In this document: positions 36,661-45,503 of the stretch, piece after piece
Layout of the letters: each line of letters begins with the position of its first letter
Position numbering within the stretch: the first letter of the stretch is position 1
Origin: Bog-756 sp963699055
Lineage (GTDB): Bacteria > Actinomycetota > Acidimicrobiia > Acidimicrobiales > RAAP-2
Direction: 5' to 3'
DNA length: 64,000 nt
Assembly: GCA_963699055.1 (NCBI GenBank)
Contig: CAVOTA010000002.1
Span: 310,001 to 374,000 of the forward strand
The notes under the pieces: model-generated
The model's database searches: none
Told to the model about the DNA's origin: nothing
Seen by the model: only the letters and a program-made list of their open reading frames with translations
Translations under genes and position numbers: made by a program

Positions 36661-38391
36661 ATGGCGCTGGCCACCACGTTCGACGCACTCCCCGACCCGA
36701 CCGTTGCGGTGGCGGTGGCTCCCGGGGGCCAGCCCGGTCTGGCGGCCCGGACGGCGGCGGTGGGCGAGGCCCTGGGCGGGCTCCTGGCCGACCTCGACCC
36801 CGGGCTCCTGGTGGGACCCGATGCGGTGGCCCTGTACGCCTCCTTCGCCCGGATGGAGCGCCTGGTGGTGGCGGCCAAGACCCTGCTCGCCCCCCGGATC
36901 GCCCAGTCGGGGTGCTGGGAGGACGAGGGCCACCGCTCCCCGGTGGGCCTGCTGGCCGACCTGGAGGGGGGCTCCCCCGGTGCCGCCCGGCGCACCCTCG
37001 AGGCGGGACGGGCCCTCGGGGACCTGCCCGGGTGCGAGGCGGCCCTGCGCTCGGGCACCCTGTCGGGGCCCAAGCTCACCGAGGTCACCCGGGCCGCCAC
37101 CGTGGACCCCACGGCCGAGGGCACCTTGTTGGCCGGCATCGACCAGGTGCCCCTGCCGGTGGTGCGGGAACGGTGCCGCACCGTGCGCACCCGGGCCGCC
37201 GGGGTGGACCCGGTGGCCACCCTGGCCCGGATCCACGCCGGACGCACCTTCACGTCGTGGACCGACGCCGAAGGGGCCTTCTGCTACTCGGGCACCGACA
37301 CCCCCGAGCGGGGGGCGGCCCTGCTGGCCCGGCTCCGCCCGGTGGTCGACCGCCTGCGCCACGACCGCCGGCAGGCGGCGGCCCCGGGCCCGGGTTCCGG
37401 CACACGGGGGAGTTCCGGGGGACGGGGACGTTCCGGGGGACGGGGACGGGGCACCGGTGGCGGGGGCACCGGTGGGGGCGGCACCGCTGCTCCCCCGCCC
37501 GAGTCCGAGGGTGCCCTGCGGGCCGACGCCCTCTTCGTGCTGATCGACGGGGCCCGACGGTCCCGGCCCGGTGATGGACCCGCTGATGGACCCGGTGGTG
37601 GGCCCGGTGGTGGACCCGGTGGTGGGCCCGGTGGTGGCACCGGTGGTGGCACCGGTGGTGGAACCGGTGGTGGGCCCCGGTCGTCCCGAGCCGGCACCCG
37701 AACAACCGGTGGCACCGGTGCCCGGTCCGCCGGAGGCACCGGTGCCCGACCCGACCGGGGAACGGCCGGGGCTGGCGACCGGGGAACGGAGATCGACGAC
37801 GACCCGTCCGGCACCGGTGACGACGACCACCGGATGGCCGATCCCGACGACCTCGGCCGGGTCGACGACCTGATCACCGCACCGCCGCCGGCCACCGTCA
37901 TCGTGCGGGTGGACCTGGCCGCCCTGCGTCGGGGACGGGCCCTGCCCGGTGAGCTGTGCGAGATCGACGGCCAGGGCAGCGTCCCGGTCCCGGTGGCGGC
38001 CGGACTGGCCGACGACGCCTTCTTGGCCTGTGTGTTCACCGAGGCCGGGGACATCCGGGCCGTGGCCCACCTGGGCCGCACCGTCAACCAGACCCTGCGC
38101 ACCGCCCTGGCCCTGCGGGACCGCCACTGCGTGGTGCCCGGGTGCGGGGTGGGCTACACCCTGGAGATCGACCACGTGGTCCCCCTGGAGTCCGGCGGCG
38201 ACACGCGGCTCGACAACCTGGCCCTGCTGTGCCGGAGCCACCACCGGATGAAGACCTACGGGGGCTGGACCCTCGAGCGCACCGGGCCCACCGACGAGGA
38301 CCCGCGGTGGACGTTCACCCCGGAGCCCCCCTTCGGCCAGGAGCCCGACCTCGGACTCGACCGGCCGGCGGAACCCGACGGGACCGGCTGA
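36661..38391 (+). CDS. DUF222 / HNH endonuclease domain protein
   Basis: A 576-residue protein of the actinobacterial DUF222-HNH (13E12-like) type. The N-terminal DUF222 region (about 20-240) includes EDEGHRSPVGLLADL. A Gly/Arg/Pro/Thr-rich linker (about 240-375) is built from short repeats. The C-terminal HNH domain has CVVPGCGVGYTLEIDH, PLESGGDTRLDNL and LLCRSHH, with the Cys pairs and the catalytic His. These genes are multicopy in many actinobacteria and probably selfish or mobile-like; targets are unknown. A good GGGAGG precedes ATG36661. It splits the pdxS to pimA order conserved elsewhere. Confidence 0.88.
   Translation: MALATTFDALPDPTVAVAVAPGGQPGLAARTAAVGEALGGLLADLDPGLLVGPDAVALYASFARMERLVVAAKTLLAPRIAQSGCWEDEGHRSPVGLLADLEGGSPGAARRTLEAGRALGDLPGCEAALRSGTLSGPKLTEVTRAATVDPTAEGTLLAGIDQVPLPVVRERCRTVRTRAAGVDPVATLARIHAGRTFTSWTDAEGAFCYSGTDTPERGAALLARLRPVVDRLRHDRRQAAAPGPGSGTRGSSGGRGRSGGRGRGTGGGGTGGGGTAAPPPESEGALRADALFVLIDGARRSRPGDGPADGPGGGPGGGPGGGPGGGTGGGTGGGTGGGPRSSRAGTRTTGGTGARSAGGTGARPDRGTAGAGDRGTEIDDDPSGTGDDDHRMADPDDLGRVDDLITAPPPATVIVRVDLAALRRGRALPGELCEIDGQGSVPVPVAAGLADDAFLACVFTEAGDIRAVAHLGRTVNQTLRTALALRDRHCVVPGCGVGYTLEIDHVVPLESGGDTRLDNLALLCRSHHRMKTYGGWTLERTGPTDEDPRWTFTPEPPFGQEPDLGLDRPAEPDGTG
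37570..37676. repeat. 12-bp repeats coding Gly-Gly-Gly-Pro/Thr in the HNH gene
   Basis: Degenerate copies of GGTGGTGGACCC run through the linker, shifting to GGTGGTGGCACC at the end. The unit is a multiple of three, so copy changes are tolerated. Confidence 0.85.
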
Positions 38392-38428
38392 GGGTCGGTC
38401 GGGGCCGGCCGACGCCGTCGGGGCGCGG

Positions 38429-38457
38429 CCACGGCCGCCCCGGTGGGGCGGCCGTGG
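38429..38457. terminator. Strong hairpin between the HNH gene and yceI
   Basis: CCACGGCCGCCCC, loop GGT and GGGGCGGCCGTGG form a perfect 13-bp stem midway between two convergent stops (38391 and 38480). It has no T-run, but in a genome this GC-rich it is the best candidate for bidirectional termination. Confidence 0.7.
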
Positions 38458-38479
38458 TGCGTCCTGCGTCAGTTCGGGA

Positions 38480-39058
38480 TCAGCCCTGGTAGGTGGCCTC
38501 CACCTCGAGGTCGATGTCGACCTTCTTGCTGACCACCAGGCCGCCGGCTTCCATCACACCGTTGAAGGAGACACCGAACTCCTCGCGGTCGATGGTGGTG
38601 CTGGCACTGAAGCCCACACGGTGGAAGCCGTACGGGTCCTTCACGACACCCTCGAGGGTGGCGTCGAGGGTGACCTGCTTGGTGACCCCACGGATGGTGA
38701 GGTCTCCGTCGACCTTCCACTCGGATCCGGTGACGGGACGGATGGCCGTGCTGGTGAACGTCCAGGTCGGGTGGTTCTCCACGTCGAAGAAGTCGTTCGT
38801 GCGCAGATGGTTGTCACGGTTCTCGTCGTTGGTCTCCACGCTGCCGGCCTCGATGCTCACGGAGATCTTCGAGTCCACCGGGTTCTCGGCGAGCTCGAGG
38901 GTCCCCGAAAACGCCGTGAAGTCGCCACGGACCTTCGAGACGGCCATGTGCCGGACGGCGAAGCCCAGGCGGGTGTGGGAGGTGTCGATCGCGTAGGTCC
39001 CGACGGCCGGGTACTCGACCCCGTCGACGGTCCGGCTGGTAACGGTGGTTTCTGCCAT
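38480..39058 (-). CDS. YceI family lipid-binding-like protein
   Basis: A 192-residue YceI-type lipocalin-like beta-barrel, a family that binds polyisoprenoids or other amphiphiles. Seen: GTYAIDTSHTRLGFAVRHM, the central FFDVENHPTWTFTSTAI and a C-terminal FGVSFNGVMEAGG. No signal peptide is visible, so this copy is probably cytoplasmic. ATG39058 has AGGAG 5 bases upstream; a longer frame to 39139 has no promoter. It is divergent from marR and shares the control region. Confidence 0.9.
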   Translation of the reverse strand: MAETTVTSRTVDGVEYPAVGTYAIDTSHTRLGFAVRHMAVSKVRGDFTAFSGTLELAENPVDSKISVSIEAGSVETNDENRDNHLRTNDFFDVENHPTWTFTSTAIRPVTGSEWKVDGDLTIRGVTKQVTLDATLEGVVKDPYGFHRVGFSASTTIDREEFGVSFNGVMEAGGLVVSKKVDIDLEVEATYQG

Positions 39059-39123
39059 GTCTGCTCCTAAGCGTGGGGAAGGAATGTGGGTGGGGGTAGC
39101 CGGGACCCCAGGAGGCCTCCGAC

Positions 39124-39166
39124 TTGCTTGCATGAGCAACTATAGCACATGTACTTGTCCTCGCAA
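39124..39166 (-). promoter_or_regulatory. yceI promoter with candidate MarR operator
   Basis: On the minus strand TTGCGA (39166-39161) and TATAGT (39144-39139) are 16 bp apart. The perfect inverted repeat TTGCT-N6-AGCAA (39124-39139) touches the -10 box, and GCAACTA recurs at 39136 and 39163. This is one of the few AT-richer spots in the window and lies between yceI and marR, so MarR control of both genes is likely. Confidence 0.6.
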
Positions 39167-39183
39167 CTACATCCCGTGACCGA

Positions 39184-39195
39184 TACACTGGGTGC
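39184..39195 (+). promoter_or_regulatory. Near-leaderless promoter of marR
   Basis: TACACT (39184-39189) is followed by 6 bases and ATG39196. Its -35 zone coincides with that of yceI, so the two promoters overlap back to back. Confidence 0.5.
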
Positions 39196-39780
39196 ATGGC
39201 GACCCCCGTCTCATCTCCCCCATCGACCCCCTCCGACGCGACCGGGACACCTGGGCCCTCGCAGATCGCCGGGGTCGCCGGTGCCACCGACGAGCGCATG
39301 ACCACCGTCGGCCTGCTGTTCGAATCGGCGGCCGGACTCCGGCGGCTCTTCGGTCGCCAGCTCGACGACAGCAGCGCCCATCTCTCCCAGTGGATGGACA
39401 TCCTCGTCCGCCTGGCCCGCAGCGACGGCTTCGAGCTGCGGATGAGCGAACTGGCGGCACAGGCGTCGCTCACGCCGAGTGGTCTGACCCGGGCGGTGGA
39501 CCGGCTGCAGGATCAGGGGCTCGTGGTGCGGCGGACCTGCCCCGAGGACCGGCGCGGATCCTTCGCCCAGCTGACATCGGCCGGTCGGCACCTCATGGAC
39601 GACACCCTCCCCGCCCACGTGGCCCAGATCGACCGCGTGCTCGACGACCTCTTCACCCCCGAGGAGGAGTCGGTGTTCTCCGACATGCTCCGGCGACTGC
39701 GTGACTACGTCCAGGAGCAGAACGCCGCAGCGGGGTGCAGCGAGGCGGACGACGCCGCCTCCGGCTGCCCCGGGGACTGA
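39196..39780 (+). CDS. MarR family transcriptional regulator
   Basis: A 194-residue winged-helix regulator. After a Pro/Ser/Thr-rich lead (1-33) come the dimerisation helix (TVGLLFESAAGLRRLF), the wHTH region (LRMSELAAQASLTPSGLTRAVDRLQDQ in two stretches, about 92-120), the wing with the conserved Asp/Arg (PEDRRGSFAQLTSAG), and the C-terminal dimer helix. MarR proteins usually repress themselves and a neighbour, and lose DNA binding on ligand binding. yceI is divergent with an inverted repeat between. ATG39298 (MTTVGLL) is a possible shorter start but lacks the promoter fit. Confidence 0.9.
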   Translation: MATPVSSPPSTPSDATGTPGPSQIAGVAGATDERMTTVGLLFESAAGLRRLFGRQLDDSSAHLSQWMDILVRLARSDGFELRMSELAAQASLTPSGLTRAVDRLQDQGLVVRRTCPEDRRGSFAQLTSAGRHLMDDTLPAHVAQIDRVLDDLFTPEEESVFSDMLRRLRDYVQEQNAAAGCSEADDAASGCPGD

Positions 39781-39815
39781 CCTGACGGTCGCCGGCCCCG
39801 CCCGATGGTGGCCGG

Positions 39816-40643
39816 TCAGTCCAGTGACAGCGCGGCGGCCCGGACCCGGGTGTCGTCCAGGTTCCCCTCCGGCGACTCGCCGGCGACGCCGGCCATGGGG
39901 TCGATCCACAGCCACCTGGTGAGCGCGGACACCCGGCCCGGTGCCGGGGGCCACGAGGTGGCGGCGACCGGTTCGTCGACCATGGACCCCAGCGCGGAAC
40001 CGATCCCGGACGGATAGCGCACGATCAGGGCGGCCCGGCGGTCGGCCGAGAACTCACGGCCACGGCCCACGAGGTGGTGCACCGTCTCGGTGCCGGCAGG
40101 AGTACCCCGCACCATCGCCCACGGCACGGCGACGAGGACGGCCACTGCCGACAGCACGGTGTCGTTGCGCTTGATGTGGACGAGTTCGTGGGCGAGCACA
40201 CCCTCCAGTTCCACCAGGGACAGGGCCCGGTCGAGCCCCGAGGTCACCACCAGAGTGGCCGACTTCGGATCCCGCCCCAGGGCGAGGGCATTGGGGACGT
40301 CGCTCTGCACCACGGCGATGGCCGGGCGGTCGAGACCCATGGTGGCGCACAGTCCGTCCACCAGGTTGTGCAGGCGGGGCCGGTCGTCCTCGCTGCTGGG
40401 GGTGGCCGACAGCGCACCGAGCACCGTCCGGGGTGCCGACCGCCACAGCCAGACGGCAATCACCACGGTCAGGACGATCAGCGCTGCGACCGCCTCGATC
40501 CACAGACCGAGGACGACCAGCACGATCGCGACGACTGCACCGACGATCCCACCGGGAACGAGGCAGAGTCGTAACGCCTTGCGCCGGTTGGCGGTGGCCG
40601 CGGCCTCCTCGGCCACGTCGGCGCTGCGGTCGACCCGGACCAC
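39816..40643 (-). CDS. M48-type (HtpX-like) membrane zinc metallopeptidase
   Basis: A 275-residue protein. Two hydrophobic helices (about 30-67) are followed by the peptidase domain with His152-Glu153-x-x-His156 in VLAHELVHIKRND and the third ligand Glu197 in GREFSADRRA. These are the complete zinc site of HtpX/Ste24-type proteases, which degrade misfolded membrane proteins. The first start codon in frame is GTG40643, but coding-like Gly/Arg/Gln/Ser sequence continues upstream in the same frame, so the protein is probably longer (see the next entry). It lies downstream of pimA. Confidence 0.8.
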   Translation of the reverse strand: MVRVDRSADVAEEAAATANRRKALRLCLVPGGIVGAVVAIVLVVLGLWIEAVAALIVLTVVIAVWLWRSAPRTVLGALSATPSSEDDRPRLHNLVDGLCATMGLDRPAIAVVQSDVPNALALGRDPKSATLVVTSGLDRALSLVELEGVLAHELVHIKRNDTVLSAVAVLVAVPWAMVRGTPAGTETVHHLVGRGREFSADRRAALIVRYPSGIGSALGSMVDEPVAATSWPPAPGRVSALTRWLWIDPMAGVAGESPEGNLDDTRVRAAALSLD

Positions 40644-41137
<494 letters not shown>

Positions 41138-41159
41138 TGTCCGAGCAGTGTACGGCCGC

Positions 41160-42365
41160 TCACGGAAGGGACCCGACCATCACCGACCGGTACAGCTCCT
41201 CGTACCGTCCGGCCAGGGAGGACATCGACCACCGGTCCGCCCGCGCCATGCCGGCATCCAGCCAGTCGGAACGGCCGGCGTCGGACAGGCGGGAGCCCGG
41301 AGCGCCGTCGTCGACCCCGGCGTCGGGGGCCAGGACGCCGTCCACCACGCCCCGTACCGCCGTCGCCAGCACCCCGGGGTCACCCGGCGGCACCAGCACG
41401 GCGCACCCGCCCGCCGCGTCCCGGTAGCCGTCGATGTCGCTGGCCACCACCACGCAGCGTGCGGCCATGCCCTCCAGCAGGACCAGCCCGAACGACTCGC
41501 CCCCGAGTGCGGGGGCGACGAGGGCCTCGGCGGCGACCAGGCGTCGGATCTTCTCCTCCTCGTCCACCACCCCCAACCACTGCAGCGTGTCCGACGCGGG
41601 AAACCGGCGCCGGAGCCCGTCGGTCCCGGGGCCGTCCCCGGCCACCCACAGGACGGGCTGCCGTGCCGTCGACGCCCCCGGACCGGTCCGCGTCGCTACG
41701 ACCCGGGTCCACGCTTCGAGCAGCACGGCGAGTCCCTTGCGCTCCTCGTGGCGACCCAGGAAGAGCACGGCCGGGCCGGCCATCGGCCACGGTTCCACAT
41801 CGGTGAACCGGTCGGTCTCGATGCCGTTGTAGAGCACCTCGTAGGTGCCGCCGAGGGCACGCCGGGCCGTCGCCGCCGCGGCTTCCGAGACCGCCACGCG
41901 TGTGGCCAGTCGTCCGGCGGCTCGTCGGGCCAGTGGTCGCAGCAGCGTGTACAGCGCGCTGCCTCCGCTGCGGTGGAAGGTGGCGACGACAGGAGGCACG
42001 CCGCGGGATCCCAACAACGCATAGGCCAGGCCCGGAGCGAAGGGCTCGTGCACGTGGACGATGTCGGGCGCGCGCTCCCGGAGCTCGGCCAGGGCGCGGC
42101 GGGCGGCGGCGGGCGACACCGACACCGGCGCCACCGAGCCGTTGGCCCGCAATGACGTCGAGTGCCCGGTGGCTACCAGTTCGACCCCGTCGGGCGGGGA
42201 CACCGGGCCGTCGACCGGTGCGAAGACGGAGACCGTGTGGCCGCGGGCGGACAGGGCACGACCCAGGCCCAGGACCTGTCCCTGGACCCCCCCGGGGCGG
42301 GACAGGCTGTACGGGCAGACGAGAGCCACCCGCAGTCCCCCGGCGACCCGGGGACCGGACGCCAC
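41160..42365 (-). CDS. pimA: Phosphatidylinositol alpha-mannosyltransferase PimA (GT4)
   Basis: A 401-residue GT4 glycosyltransferase that adds the first mannose from GDP-mannose to phosphatidylinositol on the cytoplasmic face. Family landmarks: CPYSLSRPGGVQGQVLGLG at the acceptor site, HVHEPFAPGLA, FHRSGGSALY, the donor-site GRHEERKGLAVLLEAW and the EX7E-type GESFGLVLLEGMA. Start GTG42365 is 7 bp after the cyclase gene. The order pgsA-patA-pimA is that of mycobacteria, interrupted here by the cyclase. A C-terminal insertion (about 350-375) is Asp/Gly/Ala-rich. Confidence 0.92.
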   Translation of the reverse strand: MASGPRVAGGLRVALVCPYSLSRPGGVQGQVLGLGRALSARGHTVSVFAPVDGPVSPPDGVELVATGHSTSLRANGSVAPVSVSPAAARRALAELRERAPDIVHVHEPFAPGLAYALLGSRGVPPVVATFHRSGGSALYTLLRPLARRAAGRLATRVAVSEAAAATARRALGGTYEVLYNGIETDRFTDVEPWPMAGPAVLFLGRHEERKGLAVLLEAWTRVVATRTGPGASTARQPVLWVAGDGPGTDGLRRRFPASDTLQWLGVVDEEEKIRRLVAAEALVAPALGGESFGLVLLEGMAARCVVVASDIDGYRDAAGGCAVLVPPGDPGVLATAVRGVVDGVLAPDAGVDDGAPGSRLSDAGRSDWLDAGMARADRWSMSSLAGRYEELYRSVMVGSLP

Positions 42366-42372
42366 CGCCGAT

Positions 42373-44484
42373 TCAGTCCGTCATCGGGCGGCGCTGTCGA
42401 CGCCGGCTCCACTTGACGCCGTACATGGCGTCGTCGGCCAGGCTGAGCAGCCGCGACGGATCGGTGTCCGGGTCGTCCACGAAGACGCCGCCGACGGAGG
42501 CCTCGACGACCAGCGTCCGGCCGGCGATGCGGTAGGGACGCGCCAGCGCCGAGGAGATCCGTCGGGAGATCCGCAGCATCTCCTCCTCGCCGTGCTCGAT
42601 CTCGCACACCACGACGAACTCGTCCCCGCCCAGCCGGGCCACGGTGTCGGTCGGCCGCACGGTGGCCGACAGCCGCCGGGCCACGGCGATGAGCAGGTCG
42701 TCACCGGCGTCGTGGCCGAGCTCGTCGTTGACCTCCTTGAAGTCGTCCAGGTCGAGCAGGTAGACGGCGATCCCCCGGTGCTCGGGTCGTGTCCGCGAGC
42801 CGTCGGGAGCCACGATGCCGATCTCGTCGGACAGCTGCTCGAGGTCGGTGATCCCGCCGACCGCCTCGCGCATCCGGATGGCCAACAGGGTGCGGTTCGC
42901 CAGACCGGTCAGCGGGTCGTGGTGGGCCAGGTCGGCCAGGCGCTCCTCGTTGCGCTTCTGCTCGGTCACGTCGTGCATGGCGACGACGGCCCCGAGCTTC
43001 CAGCCGTCCTCGTCGACCAGTGCCTGGCCGTTGACGCGGACCTTGCGGGGCTCGCCATCGTGGGGGGCCAGGACGATCTCGACGTTGTGGAGCCGCTCGC
43101 CCGCCATGGCCAGCAGCAGCGGGTTCTCCTCGGGATCGATCGGGGTGCCGTCCGAGTGCCGGAGCATCCGGCTCGAGGGCACCCGGCCGACGGGCTCGAC
43201 CGAGGGGCCGAGGCCGTGGAGACGGCGGGCGGCGGGGTTGAAGATCGTCATCCTGCCCTGGGCGTCGCACGCCACGATCCCCTCGTCGAGGGTGTCGAGG
43301 AGCACCCGCAGGAATTCCTCCTCCTGGCGCAGGGCGTAGGCGGCCCGGACGGTCCCGGTGATGTCGCCGAACGACCCGACCGCACCCACCACCGCGCCGT
43401 CAGGCCCGAGGATGGGCTGTGCGTTGACCCGCACCCATTCGGCGGGGGCCGTGCCGGCACGCCGGCCGATGACGGCGCCGACCACCCGACGTCCGCGGCG
43501 CAGCGCCACCAGCAACGGGTCCTCACCGGGATCGAGGTCGAGGCCGGCCTCGTCGAAGACCTCCAAGCCCCGTTCACGGAGCGAGGCCAGTACGTCGGCG
43601 TAGTCACGGCCGAGCACCCGAACCCGTGGGGCCCGGAACATCACTTCGAACGCCTCGTTCACCCGGACGATCCGACCGTCGGTGTCGATCATCACGATCC
43701 CGTCGGCGAGCGACTCGATGAGCGCGTGCTGACGGCGGTCGACTTCGCCGGAGCGCTCCTCGAGCATCTTGCGCGCCGTGACGTCACGCAGGGTCACCAC
43801 GACACCGCCCACCGGGTCGTCCAGGTGGTTGGCCGCGGTCAGGTCCAGGTCGAGCATGCGCCCGTCGGCCCGGGCCGTCCGCACCTCCAACGACACCGAG
43901 AGCCGGCGGCGGGCCACCAGGTCGTCGAAGAGCGCACGTACCCCGGGGGCGCTGTCGGCGTCGAACGTGGCGAAGGCGTCGCCACCGACGACGTCGCGCA
44001 CGTCGGTGCCGAAGAGCCGCTCGGCCGAGGCGCTGACGAAGACGAACCGGCCCTCGGCGGAGACCACGGCGACCACGTCGGCCTCGTGCAGCGCGGTGGT
44101 GCGGAGCCGCGGGCCGCTGGCGAAGGGCAGCGTGGGCTGCCCGCCCGGTGGCGGACCCGGCACGCGGGCGTCCGGCCGGGACCTCCCGCCGTTGCCGTAG
44201 TCGTACCCGGTGGTGGTGCCGCTCCCGGAGTCCCTACCGTTCCCGTTGAGGGTGCCGCCGGACGTGCCGGCGACGATCGTCGTCCCGTTGCCGTCGCCGT
44301 TTCCGTTGGCGCCGGCACCGCCCGAGCCGTTGGCACCGACGGCCGGTCCCGCTGCGTACTCGTCGGGATCGAGCTCGGGCACCGGCTGGGACCGGATCGG
44401 TGTCGACGTCACCGTACGGGCGGTGGCGCCGGCCGCCGCGCGCTCCTGTCGCCGGGCGCGGCGCGGTCGGGGTACCCAGCTCAC
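42373..44484 (-). CDS. Diguanylate cyclase with three PAS domains
   Basis: A 703-residue signalling protein with no membrane helix. It has an Asn/Gly-rich lead (1-100), PAS 1 (about 130-235), PAS 2 (about 253-378), PAS 3 (about 393-508) and a GGDEF domain (about 515-695). The active site is intact (Gly619-Gly-Asp-Glu-Phe623), and the inhibitory I-site R610-P-T-D613 lies exactly 5 residues before it. So it should make c-di-GMP and be product-inhibited. There is no EAL domain. Start GTG44484 avoids overlap with patA; ATG44574 would overlap it by 50 bp. It lies inside the PIM lipid operon. Confidence 0.9.
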   Translation of the reverse strand: MSWVPRPRRARRQERAAAGATARTVTSTPIRSQPVPELDPDEYAAGPAVGANGSGGAGANGNGDGNGTTIVAGTSGGTLNGNGRDSGSGTTTGYDYGNGGRSRPDARVPGPPPGGQPTLPFASGPRLRTTALHEADVVAVVSAEGRFVFVSASAERLFGTDVRDVVGGDAFATFDADSAPGVRALFDDLVARRRLSVSLEVRTARADGRMLDLDLTAANHLDDPVGGVVVTLRDVTARKMLEERSGEVDRRQHALIESLADGIVMIDTDGRIVRVNEAFEVMFRAPRVRVLGRDYADVLASLRERGLEVFDEAGLDLDPGEDPLLVALRRGRRVVGAVIGRRAGTAPAEWVRVNAQPILGPDGAVVGAVGSFGDITGTVRAAYALRQEEEFLRVLLDTLDEGIVACDAQGRMTIFNPAARRLHGLGPSVEPVGRVPSSRMLRHSDGTPIDPEENPLLLAMAGERLHNVEIVLAPHDGEPRKVRVNGQALVDEDGWKLGAVVAMHDVTEQKRNEERLADLAHHDPLTGLANRTLLAIRMREAVGGITDLEQLSDEIGIVAPDGSRTRPEHRGIAVYLLDLDDFKEVNDELGHDAGDDLLIAVARRLSATVRPTDTVARLGGDEFVVVCEIEHGEEEMLRISRRISSALARPYRIAGRTLVVEASVGGVFVDDPDTDPSRLLSLADDAMYGVKWSRRRQRRPMTD

Positions 44485-44524
44485 CGCTCGGCCCGCCCGG
44501 GGTGTCCGTCGTGGGTCGGCGGCC

Positions 44525-45466
44525 TCATGCCACGGCCTCGTCGACCTGCTCGCCGCCCAGGGGGACGACCTCACCGGCCACCGGGCGGTCGGCCAGCCAC
44601 AGGGGCTGGAAGACGTGCCACTGCTCCGGGGCTTGGCGGATCAGCCCCTCCAGCCGGACGGCGATCTCCTGCGTCACCCGGGCGACGTCGGCCCGGAGCG
44701 AGCCCGTGCGCGTGGTGTCGATCGGTCCCTGCACCAGCGCCCGGTGGTCGCGGCCCGGGCCGCTGTAGACCGCACCGGTGCACAGGGTGGCACCGGTGCG
44801 CAGGGCGAGCGTGGCCGGACCGGCGGGCATGGTCGTCCGCTCGCCGAAGAAGTCGACCTCGATGCCGGTGCCCTCGATGTCGCGGTCGCAGAGGAGCCCG
44901 ACCAGTGTCCCGGCCCGCAACGCCGACAGTAGGGCGCTTCCGGAGTGCCGGTCGAGCGGCACCACCGAGAGCCCCATGGCCGATCGCTGCTCGACGAAGT
45001 AGTCGAACAGCTCGGGCGGCTCGATGCGCTCGGCCACCGCGGTCATGGGCAGGCCCTGGGTGGCGAGGAACGCACCGCCGTACTCCCAACTGCCGATGTG
45101 GGGCAGAGCCAGGATGCAGCCGTTGCCGGCCGCAGCCGCGGCGTGGAGGTGCTCCAGCCCGTCGACGAATACGTGCTGGACGACCTCCTCGGGCGGGATC
45201 CCCGGGAGGCGTGCCCCCTCGATCCAGTAGCGGGCGTACTCGCGGAAGGAGCGCCGGGCCCAGCGGTCGAGCACGGCGACGTCATCGGCGTCGGCGCCCA
45301 GCACCCGGGCGAGATTGGCGGTGACCTGGGCCCGGTGCTCGTGGCGGACGCGGAACAGGACCTCGCCCACGACGTTGCCCAGGGCCAGGGCGACCGGTTC
45401 CGGCAGGGCGGCGATGGCGCGCGCCAGCGTCGTGTACGTCCGGAAGACGACCTGCCCCGTGTCCAT
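44525..45466 (-). CDS. patA: Phosphatidylinositol mannoside acyltransferase (PatA, LpxL/HtrB family)
   Basis: A 313-residue membrane-associated acyltransferase. The catalytic His/Glu pair is in ALPHIGSWEYGG; other family features are LDRHSGSALLSALRAG, LLCDRDIEGTGIEVDFFGE and PAGPATLALRTGA. In mycobacteria the orthologous gene between pgsA and pimA puts a fatty acid on the mannose of PIM1/PIM2, and the context here supports that. ATG45466 is 37 bp after pgsA. Confidence 0.88.
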   Translation of the reverse strand: MDTGQVVFRTYTTLARAIAALPEPVALALGNVVGEVLFRVRHEHRAQVTANLARVLGADADDVAVLDRWARRSFREYARYWIEGARLPGIPPEEVVQHVFVDGLEHLHAAAAAGNGCILALPHIGSWEYGGAFLATQGLPMTAVAERIEPPELFDYFVEQRSAMGLSVVPLDRHSGSALLSALRAGTLVGLLCDRDIEGTGIEVDFFGERTTMPAGPATLALRTGATLCTGAVYSGPGRDHRALVQGPIDTTRTGSLRADVARVTQEIAVRLEGLIRQAPEQWHVFQPLWLADRPVAGEVVPLGGEQVDEAVA

Positions 45467-45503
45467 GGGGACTCAGTCCTCGCCGAGGGTGCGGCGCGGC
45501 CGG

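Noticed and set aside
44485..44574. ATG44574 as start of the diguanylate cyclase
   Set aside because: The extra 30 residues overlap patA by 50 bp and look like its shifted frame. GTG44484 removes the overlap. The choice is not certain.
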